Assembly: GCF_001945445.1 (NCBI RefSeq)
Contig: NZ_MSXW01000026.1
Coordinates: 207,937 to 271,936 of the forward strand
DNA length: 64,000 nt
From: Pseudomonas sp. PA27(2017)
GTDB lineage: Bacteria; Pseudomonadota; Gammaproteobacteria; Pseudomonadales; Pseudomonadaceae
Direction: 5' to 3'
The notes below the pieces were generated by a model, which had not been told where the DNA came from, made no database searches, and saw nothing but the letters and a program-made list of their open reading frames with translations. This document shows positions 53,824-62,298 of this stretch, piece after piece (the first letter of the stretch is position 1; each line of letters starts with the position of its first letter). The position numbers and the translations under genes were made by a program.

Positions 53824-55086
53824 TCAGCCGTGCAGATGGGCGGTGATCGCTCGCAGCATGCGCACGGTGTCGATATCCAGTTCGGTGACCGCTTCGGGCA
53901 GCGACGACTGCTTGACGATCACCACGTCCGAGGCGCAATCGACGAACAGGTACTGGCCATGGATGCCAGCGGCCATGATGGCTGGGCTGTGATCGTTGAA
54001 GACGTACCACTGGCTGCGGTAAGAAGCGCCCGGCGTCCACTCGGAGAAGTCCTTGTGCACGCCGTAGACTGCCGGATCGGCGCCGGCCGCGATCGCTTCG
54101 ATCACCTGTTTATCGATGACCTGCCGACCGTCGACCATCCCGCCGTTGCCGAGCATCAGGCCGAAGCGTCCCATGTCGCGCAACGTGGCATTGAAGCCGG
54201 CACCGGCGACGCTGCGACCCCAGGGATCGGCCATGAAGTAGCCGTCGCGCTCGCAGCCGAGCTGTTGCCATACCGCCTGCAGCTGCTCGGCGCAGGCCAC
54301 ACCACTGGCGCGCTCCATCACCCAGGCCAGCACCTCGGTGGTGGCCGTGACGTAGTGGAACAGGCCGCCGTGCTCGCAGCGTTTGCGCAAGGAAGGCAGG
54401 TACTGATACAGCGACGCGTACTGGGCATATTCGGGCAGCGCCGGTTTGAAGCCACAGGCGTAACCGTATTGGGAGCTTTCCGAACTCGGGTCGTCGTAGA
54501 TCTCGCTGTAGTGAACGCCTACCGCCATGTCGAATAGCTGGCGCACGGTGGCGTCGCCAAAGGCGCTGCCGGCCAGCTCCGGCACGTAGTGCTGGGTCTG
54601 GGCGTTGGCGTCAAGCAGGCCGTCGTGGATCAGTTGCTCACCGAGCACGCCGATCAGCGACTTGGTGACCGAGAACATGATGTGCCGGTCGCTGGCGACC
54701 TGACCGTTGAAGTAGTTCTCGTAGACCACACGCCCCCTGTGCAGCACCAGAAAGCTGTCGGTCTTGCTGGCCTCGAGGTGGTCTCGCACCTGCACGGTGC
54801 GACCGCAGGTGCTTTCGAAACTCAGGCCTTCGACTTCCACCGGAGCGTGGGCCAGCACCGAGCTGGGCCGTGAGCCGGCGGCGACGTCGATGCTCGGGCG
54901 CAGGCGCGCCAGGTTGCGAAAGCCCCAACGGTTGAAGGGTGGCGACATCCAGTTGGCCCAGGTCACACGCTTTTCGGGCTCGGCAGGGAAACCCTGCATC
55001 AGTACGGGTTCTTGTTCTTGTCTGTCGTACATCTCGCTGACTTCCGTATGACGGGAAACCAGGGAGCGGTCGAGAATCTGGTTCAT
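53824..55086 (-). CDS. serine hydrolase of the beta-lactamase/NylB family
   Basis: 420 residues, no signal peptide. The SxxK motif is SVTK (HIMFSVTKSLIGVLG), and FHYVTATTEVLAWVMERASG provides the second-motif tyrosine. The overall pattern is that of class C-like esterases and 6-aminohexanoate-dimer hydrolases. Substrate unknown: an ester or amide. It is first in the four-gene minus-strand unit, divergent from a TetR gene, which likely controls it. Confidence 0.83.
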   Translation of the reverse strand: MNQILDRSLVSRHTEVSEMYDRQEQEPVLMQGFPAEPEKRVTWANWMSPPFNRWGFRNLARLRPSIDVAAGSRPSSVLAHAPVEVEGLSFESTCGRTVQVRDHLEASKTDSFLVLHRGRVVYENYFNGQVASDRHIMFSVTKSLIGVLGEQLIHDGLLDANAQTQHYVPELAGSAFGDATVRQLFDMAVGVHYSEIYDDPSSESSQYGYACGFKPALPEYAQYASLYQYLPSLRKRCEHGGLFHYVTATTEVLAWVMERASGVACAEQLQAVWQQLGCERDGYFMADPWGRSVAGAGFNATLRDMGRFGLMLGNGGMVDGRQVIDKQVIEAIAAGADPAVYGVHKDFSEWTPGASYRSQWYVFNDHSPAIMAAGIHGQYLFVDCASDVVIVKQSSLPEAVTELDIDTVRMLRAITAHLHG

Positions 55087-55114
55087 GTGACGGGTCCTGG
55101 AAGTGGCCCTGCGT

Positions 55115-55185
55115 GAAGCAGGTACGAGCAAATAATTAATCCTATTAATTTCTTTAGTCAATAAAATATTTTCCCAAGAAAACCT
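55115..55185. promoter_or_regulatory. AT-rich divergent promoter region with TTAAT repeats
   Basis: Between the serine hydrolase and the TetR gene, the AATAATTAATCCTATTAATT stretch and the following AATAAAATATTTT are far more AT-rich than the surroundings. TTAATCCTATTAA is a short dyad, a plausible TetR operator. Confidence 0.4.
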
Positions 55186-55229
55186 GGCCAGCTATGATGG
55201 CCCCATCTCATAAATGCCCAGGAGCGACG

Positions 55230-55847
55230 GTGAGCGGATTACGCGAGCGCCAGAAGGAATTACGCCGCACGGCCATTTCGGCAGCGGCCGTGGCACTTTT
55301 TCAGCGACAGGGCTTCCGCGAGACCACGGTCGAGCAGATCGCCCGTGATGCAGGCGTCTCGGCGCCCACGGTGTTCAAGTATTTCGGCAGCAAGCACGAG
55401 ATCATCCTAGAGATGATCAAGGAGTCCGATCGCCGCGCCCTGGTGGATGTACGCCAACGCATCCGCGAGTTCGACGACCCGGTCGATGCGCTTTGCCATC
55501 TGGAACACCTGCTGGTCAGCTATGCCCTCGAAGTGCTGCCCGCCGCACTCTGGCGCGAGCTGCTGCCGCTGGTGCTGGTCGGCGGCGACACGGGCCTGCC
55601 CGAGGCTTACCGGCAGACGAATCGCGGCCTGCAGGGCGAGATCGCCAATGTACTGCGCGAGTTGCAGGAGACCGGCAAGCTGCGCGCCGATCTGGATGTC
55701 GAACTGGCTGCCTTTCTGCTCAACGATTATTCCCACCTGCAACTGCTGCGTCTGACCGCCAACGACCGGATGGACCGCCAGGCCCACGCAGCCAACGTGC
55801 GCAACACCACACGCCTGATCTTCGAGGGCATGCGCGCGTCGCCGTGA
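55230..55847 (+). CDS. TetR-family regulator
   Basis: 205 residues from a GTG start with AGGAG five bases upstream. The N-terminal HTH reads AVALFQRQGFRETTVEQIARDAGVSAPTVFKYFGSKHEI. The C-terminal helical ligand domain (about 60-200) has no recognised specificity. It is divergent from the hydrolase-porin-DUF3237-MFS unit and probably represses it until the substrate appears. Confidence 0.88.
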   Translation: MSGLRERQKELRRTAISAAAVALFQRQGFRETTVEQIARDAGVSAPTVFKYFGSKHEIILEMIKESDRRALVDVRQRIREFDDPVDALCHLEHLLVSYALEVLPAALWRELLPLVLVGGDTGLPEAYRQTNRGLQGEIANVLRELQETGKLRADLDVELAAFLLNDYSHLQLLRLTANDRMDRQAHAANVRNTTRLIFEGMRASP

Positions 55848-55916
55848 TGGCCTTCAGACTTCATTAAGGTTGCGCCTCGATAGTGTCTCCACCGCCTGGT
55901 CGCTGGAGCACCACCG

Positions 55917-56591
55917 ATGATCGATACCGAATGGAAACTTGCCTTTCCCCTGCCTATCGGCCCCCACGCCGGGCGTGATCTGTCGCTGGCGCTGGTGCCG
56001 CAACAACACGCCGATCGTGAGCCCCTGGAGTGGTTCGTTCGCGAGTGCTTCGCCAACGTCCACCAGGCCGATATACGCCATTTCATGCCTACCCTGCTGG
56101 CCCTGCGCGACCGGCACGGCGCGTTCTGCGCTGCCGCCGGCGTGCGCACCGCCGACAGCGGCGCGCTGTTTCTCGAGCAATACCTGCAACAGCCGGTCGA
56201 GCGCGTGGTGTCCCGGCTCGCCGGCAGCACGGTGGAGCGCCGGCAGATCGTCGAGGTCGGCAACCTGGCGGCTCGCAGTGGCGGCAGCGCACGGCTGATC
56301 ATCGTGGTGATGACCTGGCTGCTGGCCCACCGCAAACTCGACTGGGTGGTGTTCACCGGTGCCGCCTCGCTGATCAACAGTTTCCAGCGCCTGGGTCTCA
56401 ATCCGCTGCTGCTCGGTGATGCCGATCCGCAGCGCCTGGGCAGCGAACAGCACAATTGGGGCCGCTACTACGCCGGGCGCCCGCAGGTGTTCGCCGGCAG
56501 CATCCGCGCCGGTCTGGCCCATCTGCAGGTCAGTGGCATGGCCGCGCGCCTGGGCCTGCCGGCCTCCCTGGAGCACAGCCATGCTGCCTGA
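55917..56591 (+). CDS. thermostable-hemolysin-family (GNAT-like) protein
   Basis: 224 residues. The family pattern includes VRECFANVHQADIRHFMPTLLALRD, LFLEQYLQQPVE, VEVGNLAARSGGSARLIIVVMTWLL and VVFTGAASLINSFQRLGLNPLLL. Despite the family name I see no signal peptide or pore-like segment. As I recall, this Pfam family belongs to the acetyltransferase clan, and the LVVVMTWLL-GAASLINSFQRLGL part fits a GNAT core. It opens an operon whose next gene (overlap 11 bases) activates carboxylic acids, so acyl transfer is a reasonable guess. Confidence 0.82.
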   Translation: MIDTEWKLAFPLPIGPHAGRDLSLALVPQQHADREPLEWFVRECFANVHQADIRHFMPTLLALRDRHGAFCAAAGVRTADSGALFLEQYLQQPVERVVSRLAGSTVERRQIVEVGNLAARSGGSARLIIVVMTWLLAHRKLDWVVFTGAASLINSFQRLGLNPLLLGDADPQRLGSEQHNWGRYYAGRPQVFAGSIRAGLAHLQVSGMAARLGLPASLEHSHAA

Positions 56592-58059
56592 GCTGAATGA
56601 TTTCAAGGCGCTGTTGCTGCTACATGCTCATCGCCAACCATCGCGCCCGGCGCTGCGCGACGAGACCGAAAGCATCGACTACGGGCAACTGTGGAGCGAG
56701 ATCGAAACACGCAAGGCGCTGCTGCTCGCCCAGCCCGGCAGAACCTTCGCACTGATCATGGACAACGGCCCGCAGATGCTGCTCTGGGACCTGGCCGCGC
56801 TATTCGCCGGCATTCCCTGCGTGACCCTGCCGCCGTTCTTCACCTGGGCGCAGACCGCCCATTGCCTGGAGCAAAGCGGCGTCGACTTGCTGCTGAGCGA
56901 CGCGCCCCTGGCCGAACGACTGAGCGCAGCGGGCTTTCGCCAGGCCGGTGGTTTCTGGATGCGCGAGCCCTCGCCGGGCGAGCCGTTGCCGAGCGGCACC
57001 GCCAAGGTCACCTACACCTCGGGCACCACCGGCGCGCCCAAAGGCGTGTGCCTGAGCGCCGAAGCCCTGCTGCGCGTGGCCAGGGAGCTGCACGCCGCCA
57101 GCCGAACGGCCGCGCCACGTAATTACCTGGCGCTGCTGCCGCTGGCGGTACTGCTGGAAAACCTGGGTGTATACGCGGCCCTGCTGGCCGGCGCCAGCGT
57201 CACCCTGCTGCCCCAGCCGAGCCTGGGCATCGAAGGCGCCACGCGGGTCGACTGGCCGCGGCTGCTCGGCCAACTGGTGCGCCAGCAGGCGCAGAGCCTG
57301 ATCCTGGTGCCGCAATTGTTGCTCGGCCTGATCACCGCCCTCGAACACGGCCAGCTGGATGCCGGGCAATTTCATTTCGTCGCCGTCGGCGGCGCGCGGG
57401 TCAGCGATGAGCTGCTCGAACGTGCCGCGCAGCTCAACCTACCGGTGTACCAGGGCTACGGGCTGTCCGAATGCGCCTCGGTGGTGTGCCTCAACACCCC
57501 GGCGTACAACCGCCCTGGCAGCGTCGGTCGCCCCCTGCCCCACGTGCAGCTGCGCATCGCCGATGACGGTGAAGTGTGGGTGCGTGGCTCGGCGCTGCTG
57601 GGTTACCTGGGCGAGGCGCCATTAGCCGGCGACTGGCTGGCCACCGGCGATATCGGCCTGCTCGACGCCGACGGTTATCTGTTTCTCAAGGGCCGCAAGA
57701 AACACCAGTTCACCACCAGCTTCGGCCGCAACGTCAACCCCGACTGGGTCGAGGCCGAACTCACCCAGCGCGGGGTGATCGCCCAGGCCTTCGTGCACGG
57801 CGAGGCCATGGATCACAACATCGCCCTGCTCTGGCCGGTCGACCCCGAGTGCAGCGACGAGGCCCTGGAGCACAGCGTTGCCTGGGCCAACATCGAGCTG
57901 CCCGACTACGCCCGGGTGCACCAGTGGCAACGCCTGGCCGAACCCTTCACCGCGGCCAACGGCCTGCTCACCAGCAACGGTCGCCTGCGCCGCGTGGCCA
58001 TCCTGGCCCGCTATGCCCATCGCTTTTCAACCCCCGTTGTCCCCAAGGAGCAACCATGA
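56581..58059 (+). CDS. AMP-dependent acyl ligase (ANL family)
   Basis: 492 residues. The P-loop signature YTSGTTGAPKGV is near residue 145, and GYGLSECASVVCLN, the TGDIG motif and LKGRKKHQFTTSFGRNVNPDWVE follow. The C-terminal catalytic lysine region is truncated or altered (LLTSNGRLRRVAI in place of TxxGKxxR: the lysine is replaced by Arg). It should form an acyl-AMP, but thioester transfer may differ from classic acyl-CoA synthetases. It overlaps the upstream gene by 11 bases and the downstream gene by 4. Confidence 0.88.
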   Translation: MLPELNDFKALLLLHAHRQPSRPALRDETESIDYGQLWSEIETRKALLLAQPGRTFALIMDNGPQMLLWDLAALFAGIPCVTLPPFFTWAQTAHCLEQSGVDLLLSDAPLAERLSAAGFRQAGGFWMREPSPGEPLPSGTAKVTYTSGTTGAPKGVCLSAEALLRVARELHAASRTAAPRNYLALLPLAVLLENLGVYAALLAGASVTLLPQPSLGIEGATRVDWPRLLGQLVRQQAQSLILVPQLLLGLITALEHGQLDAGQFHFVAVGGARVSDELLERAAQLNLPVYQGYGLSECASVVCLNTPAYNRPGSVGRPLPHVQLRIADDGEVWVRGSALLGYLGEAPLAGDWLATGDIGLLDADGYLFLKGRKKHQFTTSFGRNVNPDWVEAELTQRGVIAQAFVHGEAMDHNIALLWPVDPECSDEALEHSVAWANIELPDYARVHQWQRLAEPFTAANGLLTSNGRLRRVAILARYAHRFSTPVVPKEQP

Positions 58060-58742
58060 GTTTCTTCGACCAACTGCAGGATGCGACTGCCGCCGAGCGC
58101 CAGGCGCTGAACGCCACGCCGGTGATCCGCGATGCGCTGGCCGGCCAGGTCAGCCTGGAGGCTTATCGCGCCTTCCTGACCCAGGCCTACTACCACGTGC
58201 GCCACACCGTGCCGCTGATGATGGCCTGTGGCGCGCGCCTGCCGGCACGGCTGGAATGGCTGCGTGGCGCGGTGTGCGAGTACATCGAGGAGGAATACGG
58301 CCACGAGCAGTGGATCCTCGATGACATCCGCGCCTGCGGCGGCGATGCCGAAAGCGTGCGCGACGGCCAGCCATCGTTGCCCATCGAGCTGATGGTGAGC
58401 TTTCTCTACGATCTGATCGCCCGCGGCAATCCGGTCGGTCTGTTCGGCATGGTCAACGTGCTCGAAGGTACCAGCATCGCCCTGGCCACCCAGGCTTGCG
58501 AAGCCATCCGCGAAGGCCTGCAACTGCCGCCCACCGCGTTCAGTTACCTGGCATCCCACGGTTCGCTGGATGTCGGCCACATGAATACCTACCGCGGCCT
58601 GATGGACCGTCTCGACGAGCCCGCCGACCAGCAGGCGGTGATTCACGCCAGCAAGGTGGTCTATCAGCTCTACGCCGACATGTTCCGCGGCCTGCCGCGC
58701 CTCGAGCCGGCCCAGCGGGAGACCCGCCATGCGGCTGTCTGA
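58056..58742 (+). CDS. haem-oxygenase-like diiron oxidase (HDO/TenA-like)
   Basis: 228 residues, all helical. The candidate metal ligands are EEYGHEQ (Glu79/Glu80, His83) and LDVGHMNTYRGLMD (Asp172, His175). A histidine pair YYHVRHTVP (His47, His50) lies on an earlier helix. This is the pattern of HDO enzymes such as UndA, CADD and SznF, which use O2 to oxidise or cleave small substrates, and which databases call iron-containing redox or TenA-family proteins. It overlaps the ligase gene (ATGA) and the next SDR gene by 14 bases. Confidence 0.8.
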   Translation: MSFFDQLQDATAAERQALNATPVIRDALAGQVSLEAYRAFLTQAYYHVRHTVPLMMACGARLPARLEWLRGAVCEYIEEEYGHEQWILDDIRACGGDAESVRDGQPSLPIELMVSFLYDLIARGNPVGLFGMVNVLEGTSIALATQACEAIREGLQLPPTAFSYLASHGSLDVGHMNTYRGLMDRLDEPADQQAVIHASKVVYQLYADMFRGLPRLEPAQRETRHAAV

Positions 58743-59532
58743 CTGCCAGGTAGTGCTTACGGGCGCCAGCGGCGGCATCGGCCAGGCGCTGGCCGAACAG
58801 CTATGCGCCGAGGGCGCTCAGGTGATCGCCGTGACGCGCCAGCCCCAGGCACTCGAGGCCCTGCAGCACCTCTACCCGCAACGCATCCATCGGGTGGAGG
58901 CCGATCTGCGTGATGCCGCTGGCCGCCACGCCGTGCTCGATGCGGCGCGGCGCCTGGGCGGCATCAACCTGCTGCTCAACGCCGCCGGAGTCAACCGCTT
59001 CGCCCTGTTCGAGCAGGTCGATGACGGGCAGATCGACGACCTTCTGGCCGTCAACCTGGTCGCCACCCTGCAACTGACCCGCGCCCTGTTGCCGACCCTG
59101 CGCAAGCAGCCCCACGCGCTGATCGTCAACGTCGGCTCGACCTACGGCTCGATCGGCTACCCGGGCTACGCGGTGTACTGCGCCAGCAAGTTCGCCCTGC
59201 GCGGCTTCTCCGAAGCCCTGCGCCGCGAGCTGGCCGATACCGCAGTGGACGTGCTCTATGTAGCCCCGCGGGCGACCCGCACCAGCATGAACAGCAGCGC
59301 CGCCATGGCCCTCAACGAGGCCCTCAACAGCCGCGTCGACGAGCCCCAGCGCGTGGCGTGGCAGGTGACCGGCGCCATCGAGCGCAACCTCGCCGAGCTG
59401 TATCTAGGCTGGCCGGAAAAACTTCTGGTGCGCCTCAACGGCCTGTTGCCCGGCCTCGTCGACCGGGCGATCCGCAAGCAACTGCCGATCATCCACCGCA
59501 TCATCCACTCCACCGAGATGCCACCTCGATGA
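58729..59532 (+). CDS. short-chain dehydrogenase/reductase
   Basis: 267 residues. The NAD(P) site is VLTGASGGIGQALAEQL, NAAGVNRF is the NAG motif, and the catalytic YAVYCASKFALRGFSEALRREL is complete. The C terminus (about 215-267) is extended with a hydrophobic and basic helix, as in lipid-acting SDRs. It likely reduces or oxidises the product of the preceding HDO/ligase step (inference from operon order). Confidence 0.87.
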   Translation: MRLSDCQVVLTGASGGIGQALAEQLCAEGAQVIAVTRQPQALEALQHLYPQRIHRVEADLRDAAGRHAVLDAARRLGGINLLLNAAGVNRFALFEQVDDGQIDDLLAVNLVATLQLTRALLPTLRKQPHALIVNVGSTYGSIGYPGYAVYCASKFALRGFSEALRRELADTAVDVLYVAPRATRTSMNSSAAMALNEALNSRVDEPQRVAWQVTGAIERNLAELYLGWPEKLLVRLNGLLPGLVDRAIRKQLPIIHRIIHSTEMPPR

Positions 59533-60200
59533 ACGCCTCCCCGATGAAAAAGACCCTGACTCACCTCGCCCTGGCCCTAGCCGCCCTGGGCATGCAAACC
59601 GGCGCCTGGGCGCTGGACACCGCCGGCACCCAGCAGCTGCAAGACATTCAGCAACGCTGGGCGCAGATTCAGTACGCCACCGCGGACGACCACAAGGTCG
59701 CTGAATTCGAGAAGCTGGCCGGGCAAGCCGAGGCCTTCACCCAGGCCCAGCCGAAAGCCGCCGAGGCGTGGATCTGGAAAGGCATCGTCACCAGCAGCTG
59801 GGCCGGAGCCCAGGGCGGCCTCGGTGCGCTGGGCAAGGCCAAGCAATCGCGCAGCGACTTGGAAAAGGCCCTGCTGCTAGACCCCGACGCCTTGCAGGGC
59901 TCGGCCTATACCAGCCTGGCGGCACTCTATGATCGGGTGCCGGGCTGGCCCATCGGCTTCGGCGATACACAGAAGGCCGACGAGTTGCTCCGGCAGGCGC
60001 TGCTGATCAACCCGGACGGCATCGACAGCCTGTATTTTTGGGGTGATCATCTGGCCCGCGAGGGCAAGTACGCCGACGCCAAGGCGGCGCTGCTCAAGGC
60101 CCGCCAGGCAGCGCCACGCCCCGGTCGCGAGCTCGCCGACAAGGGTCGCCAGCGCGAGATCGCTGCTTTACTGGAGCAAGTCGAGCACAAGCTCGACTGA
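59529..60200 (+). CDS. periplasmic TPR-like protein
   Basis: 223 residues. A signal peptide (ending about residue 28, GAWA) is followed by helical repeats (FTQAQPKAAEAWIWKGIVTSSWAG, LDPDALQGSAYTSLAALYDRVPGW, NPDGIDSLYFWGDHLAREGKYADAKAALLKA) of tetratricopeptide type. It overlaps the SDR by four bases, which binds it to the operon. It may be a scaffold or sensor partner for the two-component system that follows 26 bases later. Confidence 0.82.
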   Translation: MNASPMKKTLTHLALALAALGMQTGAWALDTAGTQQLQDIQQRWAQIQYATADDHKVAEFEKLAGQAEAFTQAQPKAAEAWIWKGIVTSSWAGAQGGLGALGKAKQSRSDLEKALLLDPDALQGSAYTSLAALYDRVPGWPIGFGDTQKADELLRQALLINPDGIDSLYFWGDHLAREGKYADAKAALLKARQAAPRPGRELADKGRQREIAALLEQVEHKLD

Positions 60201-60226
60201 TCGCCACCACCTGACCGAGGACACCC

Positions 60227-60883
60227 ATGCGACTGCTTCTGGTGGAGGACGACCTGCCGCTCGGCGAAGGCCTGCGCGCGGGCCTGCAAGCCGAGGGTTA
60301 CACCGTCGACTGGCTGCACGACGGCGCCAGCGCGGTGCACGCCCTGCTCAGCGAAACCTTCGACCTGCTGGTACTCGACCTGGGCCTGCCGCGCCTGAGC
60401 GGCATCGGGGTGCTGCAACAGCTGCGCAAGAGCGGCTCGCACCTGCCGGTGCTGGTACTTACCGCGCGGGACGAAACCCGCGACCGCGTCGCCGGCCTGG
60501 ATGCCGGTGCCGACGACTATCTGGCCAAGCCGTTCGACCTCAACGAACTCAAGGCGCGTATCCGTGCCCTGCTGCGCCGCAGCGCCGGTCGTGGGCGGGC
60601 GTTGATCGAACACGCCGGCATCACCCTCGACCCGACCAACCAGCAGGTGCATTACGCCGGCAACCCGGTGCCCCTGACGCCGAAGGAATACCTGCTGCTC
60701 CACGAACTGCTCGCCCATCCGGGCAAGGTGTTCACCCGCGAGCGCCTGGTGCAGCTGCTCTACGGCTGGGACGAAGAAGCGGAAAGTAACACCCTGGAAG
60801 TGCACATCTCCCACTTGCGCAAGAAACTGTTCAGCGAGCTGATCAGAACCGTGCGCGGCATCGGCTATCTGGTGGAGACCTGA
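60227..60883 (+). CDS. OmpR-family response regulator
   Basis: 218 residues. The receiver has Asp51 as phospho-acceptor (LLVLDLGLP) and Lys in LAKPFD; the winged-helix effector follows (about 125-215, LTPKEYLLLHELLAHPGKVFTRERLVQLLYG, TVRGIGYLVE). It is QseB/PmrA-like in subgroup. It starts 26 bases after the TPR gene, with the kinase one base after its stop. Confidence 0.92.
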   Translation: MRLLLVEDDLPLGEGLRAGLQAEGYTVDWLHDGASAVHALLSETFDLLVLDLGLPRLSGIGVLQQLRKSGSHLPVLVLTARDETRDRVAGLDAGADDYLAKPFDLNELKARIRALLRRSAGRGRALIEHAGITLDPTNQQVHYAGNPVPLTPKEYLLLHELLAHPGKVFTRERLVQLLYGWDEEAESNTLEVHISHLRKKLFSELIRTVRGIGYLVET

Positions 60884-60884
60884 G

Positions 60885-62267
60885 ATGACCTCGTTGCGTC
60901 GCCGCACCCTGGTGCTGGTGCTGGGCCTGTTGCTGCTCGGCACCCTGACCATCAGCGTCTACAACTTTCACGACAGCCGCCACGAAATCGGCGAGATCTA
61001 CGACGCCCAGTTGGCCCAGAGCGCCCGGCTGCTGCAGGGTGCCATTCAGGCAAAGCTGCCGGACGAGCAGCGCCAGGCGCTCTACCGCGCCTTCAACGCC
61101 GCCTTGAGCCAGGCCGGCAGCCACCGCATCGGCCACCCCTACGAGGGCAAGATGGCCTTTCAGGTGTGGGACAAGGAGGGCCACAGTCTGATCCGTTCCT
61201 CCAGCGCGCCGAGCTTCGAGCGGCCGCCGATCACCCCTGGCTTCTCCGACCAGACCCTGTACGACGTCAACTGGCACGGATTCCTGCTGCCCGATGACCG
61301 CCACGGCCTGCTGATCTGGGTGGGCGAGCGCGAGGACGTGCGCCAGGACCTGGTCAATCGCATCGTGCGCCACACGCTGATTCCCAACCTGATCGGCATC
61401 GTCGTGCTGTCGGCGCTGATCTGGCTGGCCATCGGCTGGGGCCTGCGGCCCTTGCAGAACATGGCGCAGATCATCCGCAAGCGTCATGGCGGCTCGCTGG
61501 AACCCTTGGAGCTCACCCCATTGCCCAGGGAGCTGGAACCGATGCAGGCAGCGCTCAATCGCCTGTTGTCGCAGATCGAGCAGTTGCTGCACCGCGAGCG
61601 ACGCTTCATCGGCGACGCTGCCCACGAAATGCGCACACCTCTGGCGACCCTGCGCATCCATGCCCAGAACGCCCTGCAGGCCACGCAAGCCGAGCCACGC
61701 GACAAAGCCCTGAATCATCTGGTTGGCGGCGTCGACCGACTGACCCGCGTGGTCAACCAGCTGCTGACCCTGGCCAGGGTCGAGCCGCAGGTCGCTCGCC
61801 AGGCCTGGCAACCCGTCGACCTGGAAATGACCGTGCGCGAGGCCCTGGTAGAGCTGACGCCCTGGATGCTCGGCAAGGGCCTGGAGCTGGCCCTGGAGGT
61901 GAAGCCCGGCCGCCACCTGATCCACGGCGATGCGCAACTGGTCGAAATCGCCCTGCAGAACCTGGTCACCAACGCCGCCAACTTCTCGCCCGCAGGCGCC
62001 GAGGTGGAGGTGAGGCTGGAGACCGACGAGCGACAGCAGGTCTGCCTCAGCGTGCGTGACCACGGGCCGGGCATCGACGAACAGAAGATCGAGCGCCTGT
62101 TCGAGCGCTTCTACAGCCGCGGCAACCCTGGCGGCGCGGGCCTGGGCCTGTCCATCGTGGAGATGATCGCCAGCCACCTGGGCGGCAGCATCGCCCTGAG
62201 CAATCACCCGGACGGCGGCCTGCAGGCCACCCTGGTGCTGCCCTGTGCGCCCCACGACGAATCCTGA
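60885..62267 (+). CDS. membrane sensor histidine kinase
   Basis: 460 residues. Two transmembrane helices (about 8-27 and 165-190) enclose a periplasmic sensor region of about 135 residues. Next come a HAMP-like linker, the phospho-acceptor His247 (DAAHEMRTPLATLR) and the ATPase domain (NLVTNAANFS, VRDHGPGIDEQ, GGAGLGLSIVEMIASHLGG). It is the partner of the preceding response regulator. The stimulus is unknown; it may sense the product or the oxidised state handled by the operon. Confidence 0.92.
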   Translation: MTSLRRRTLVLVLGLLLLGTLTISVYNFHDSRHEIGEIYDAQLAQSARLLQGAIQAKLPDEQRQALYRAFNAALSQAGSHRIGHPYEGKMAFQVWDKEGHSLIRSSSAPSFERPPITPGFSDQTLYDVNWHGFLLPDDRHGLLIWVGEREDVRQDLVNRIVRHTLIPNLIGIVVLSALIWLAIGWGLRPLQNMAQIIRKRHGGSLEPLELTPLPRELEPMQAALNRLLSQIEQLLHRERRFIGDAAHEMRTPLATLRIHAQNALQATQAEPRDKALNHLVGGVDRLTRVVNQLLTLARVEPQVARQAWQPVDLEMTVREALVELTPWMLGKGLELALEVKPGRHLIHGDAQLVEIALQNLVTNAANFSPAGAEVEVRLETDERQQVCLSVRDHGPGIDEQKIERLFERFYSRGNPGGAGLGLSIVEMIASHLGGSIALSNHPDGGLQATLVLPCAPHDES

Positions 62268-62298
62268 TTTTTTCCAATCGTAATCCCGAGAGGTCACC

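Noticed and set aside
55917..56591. Cytolysin function from the family name of the first operon gene
   Set aside because: No signal peptide or membrane-insertion segment; the conserved part looks like an acyltransferase core.
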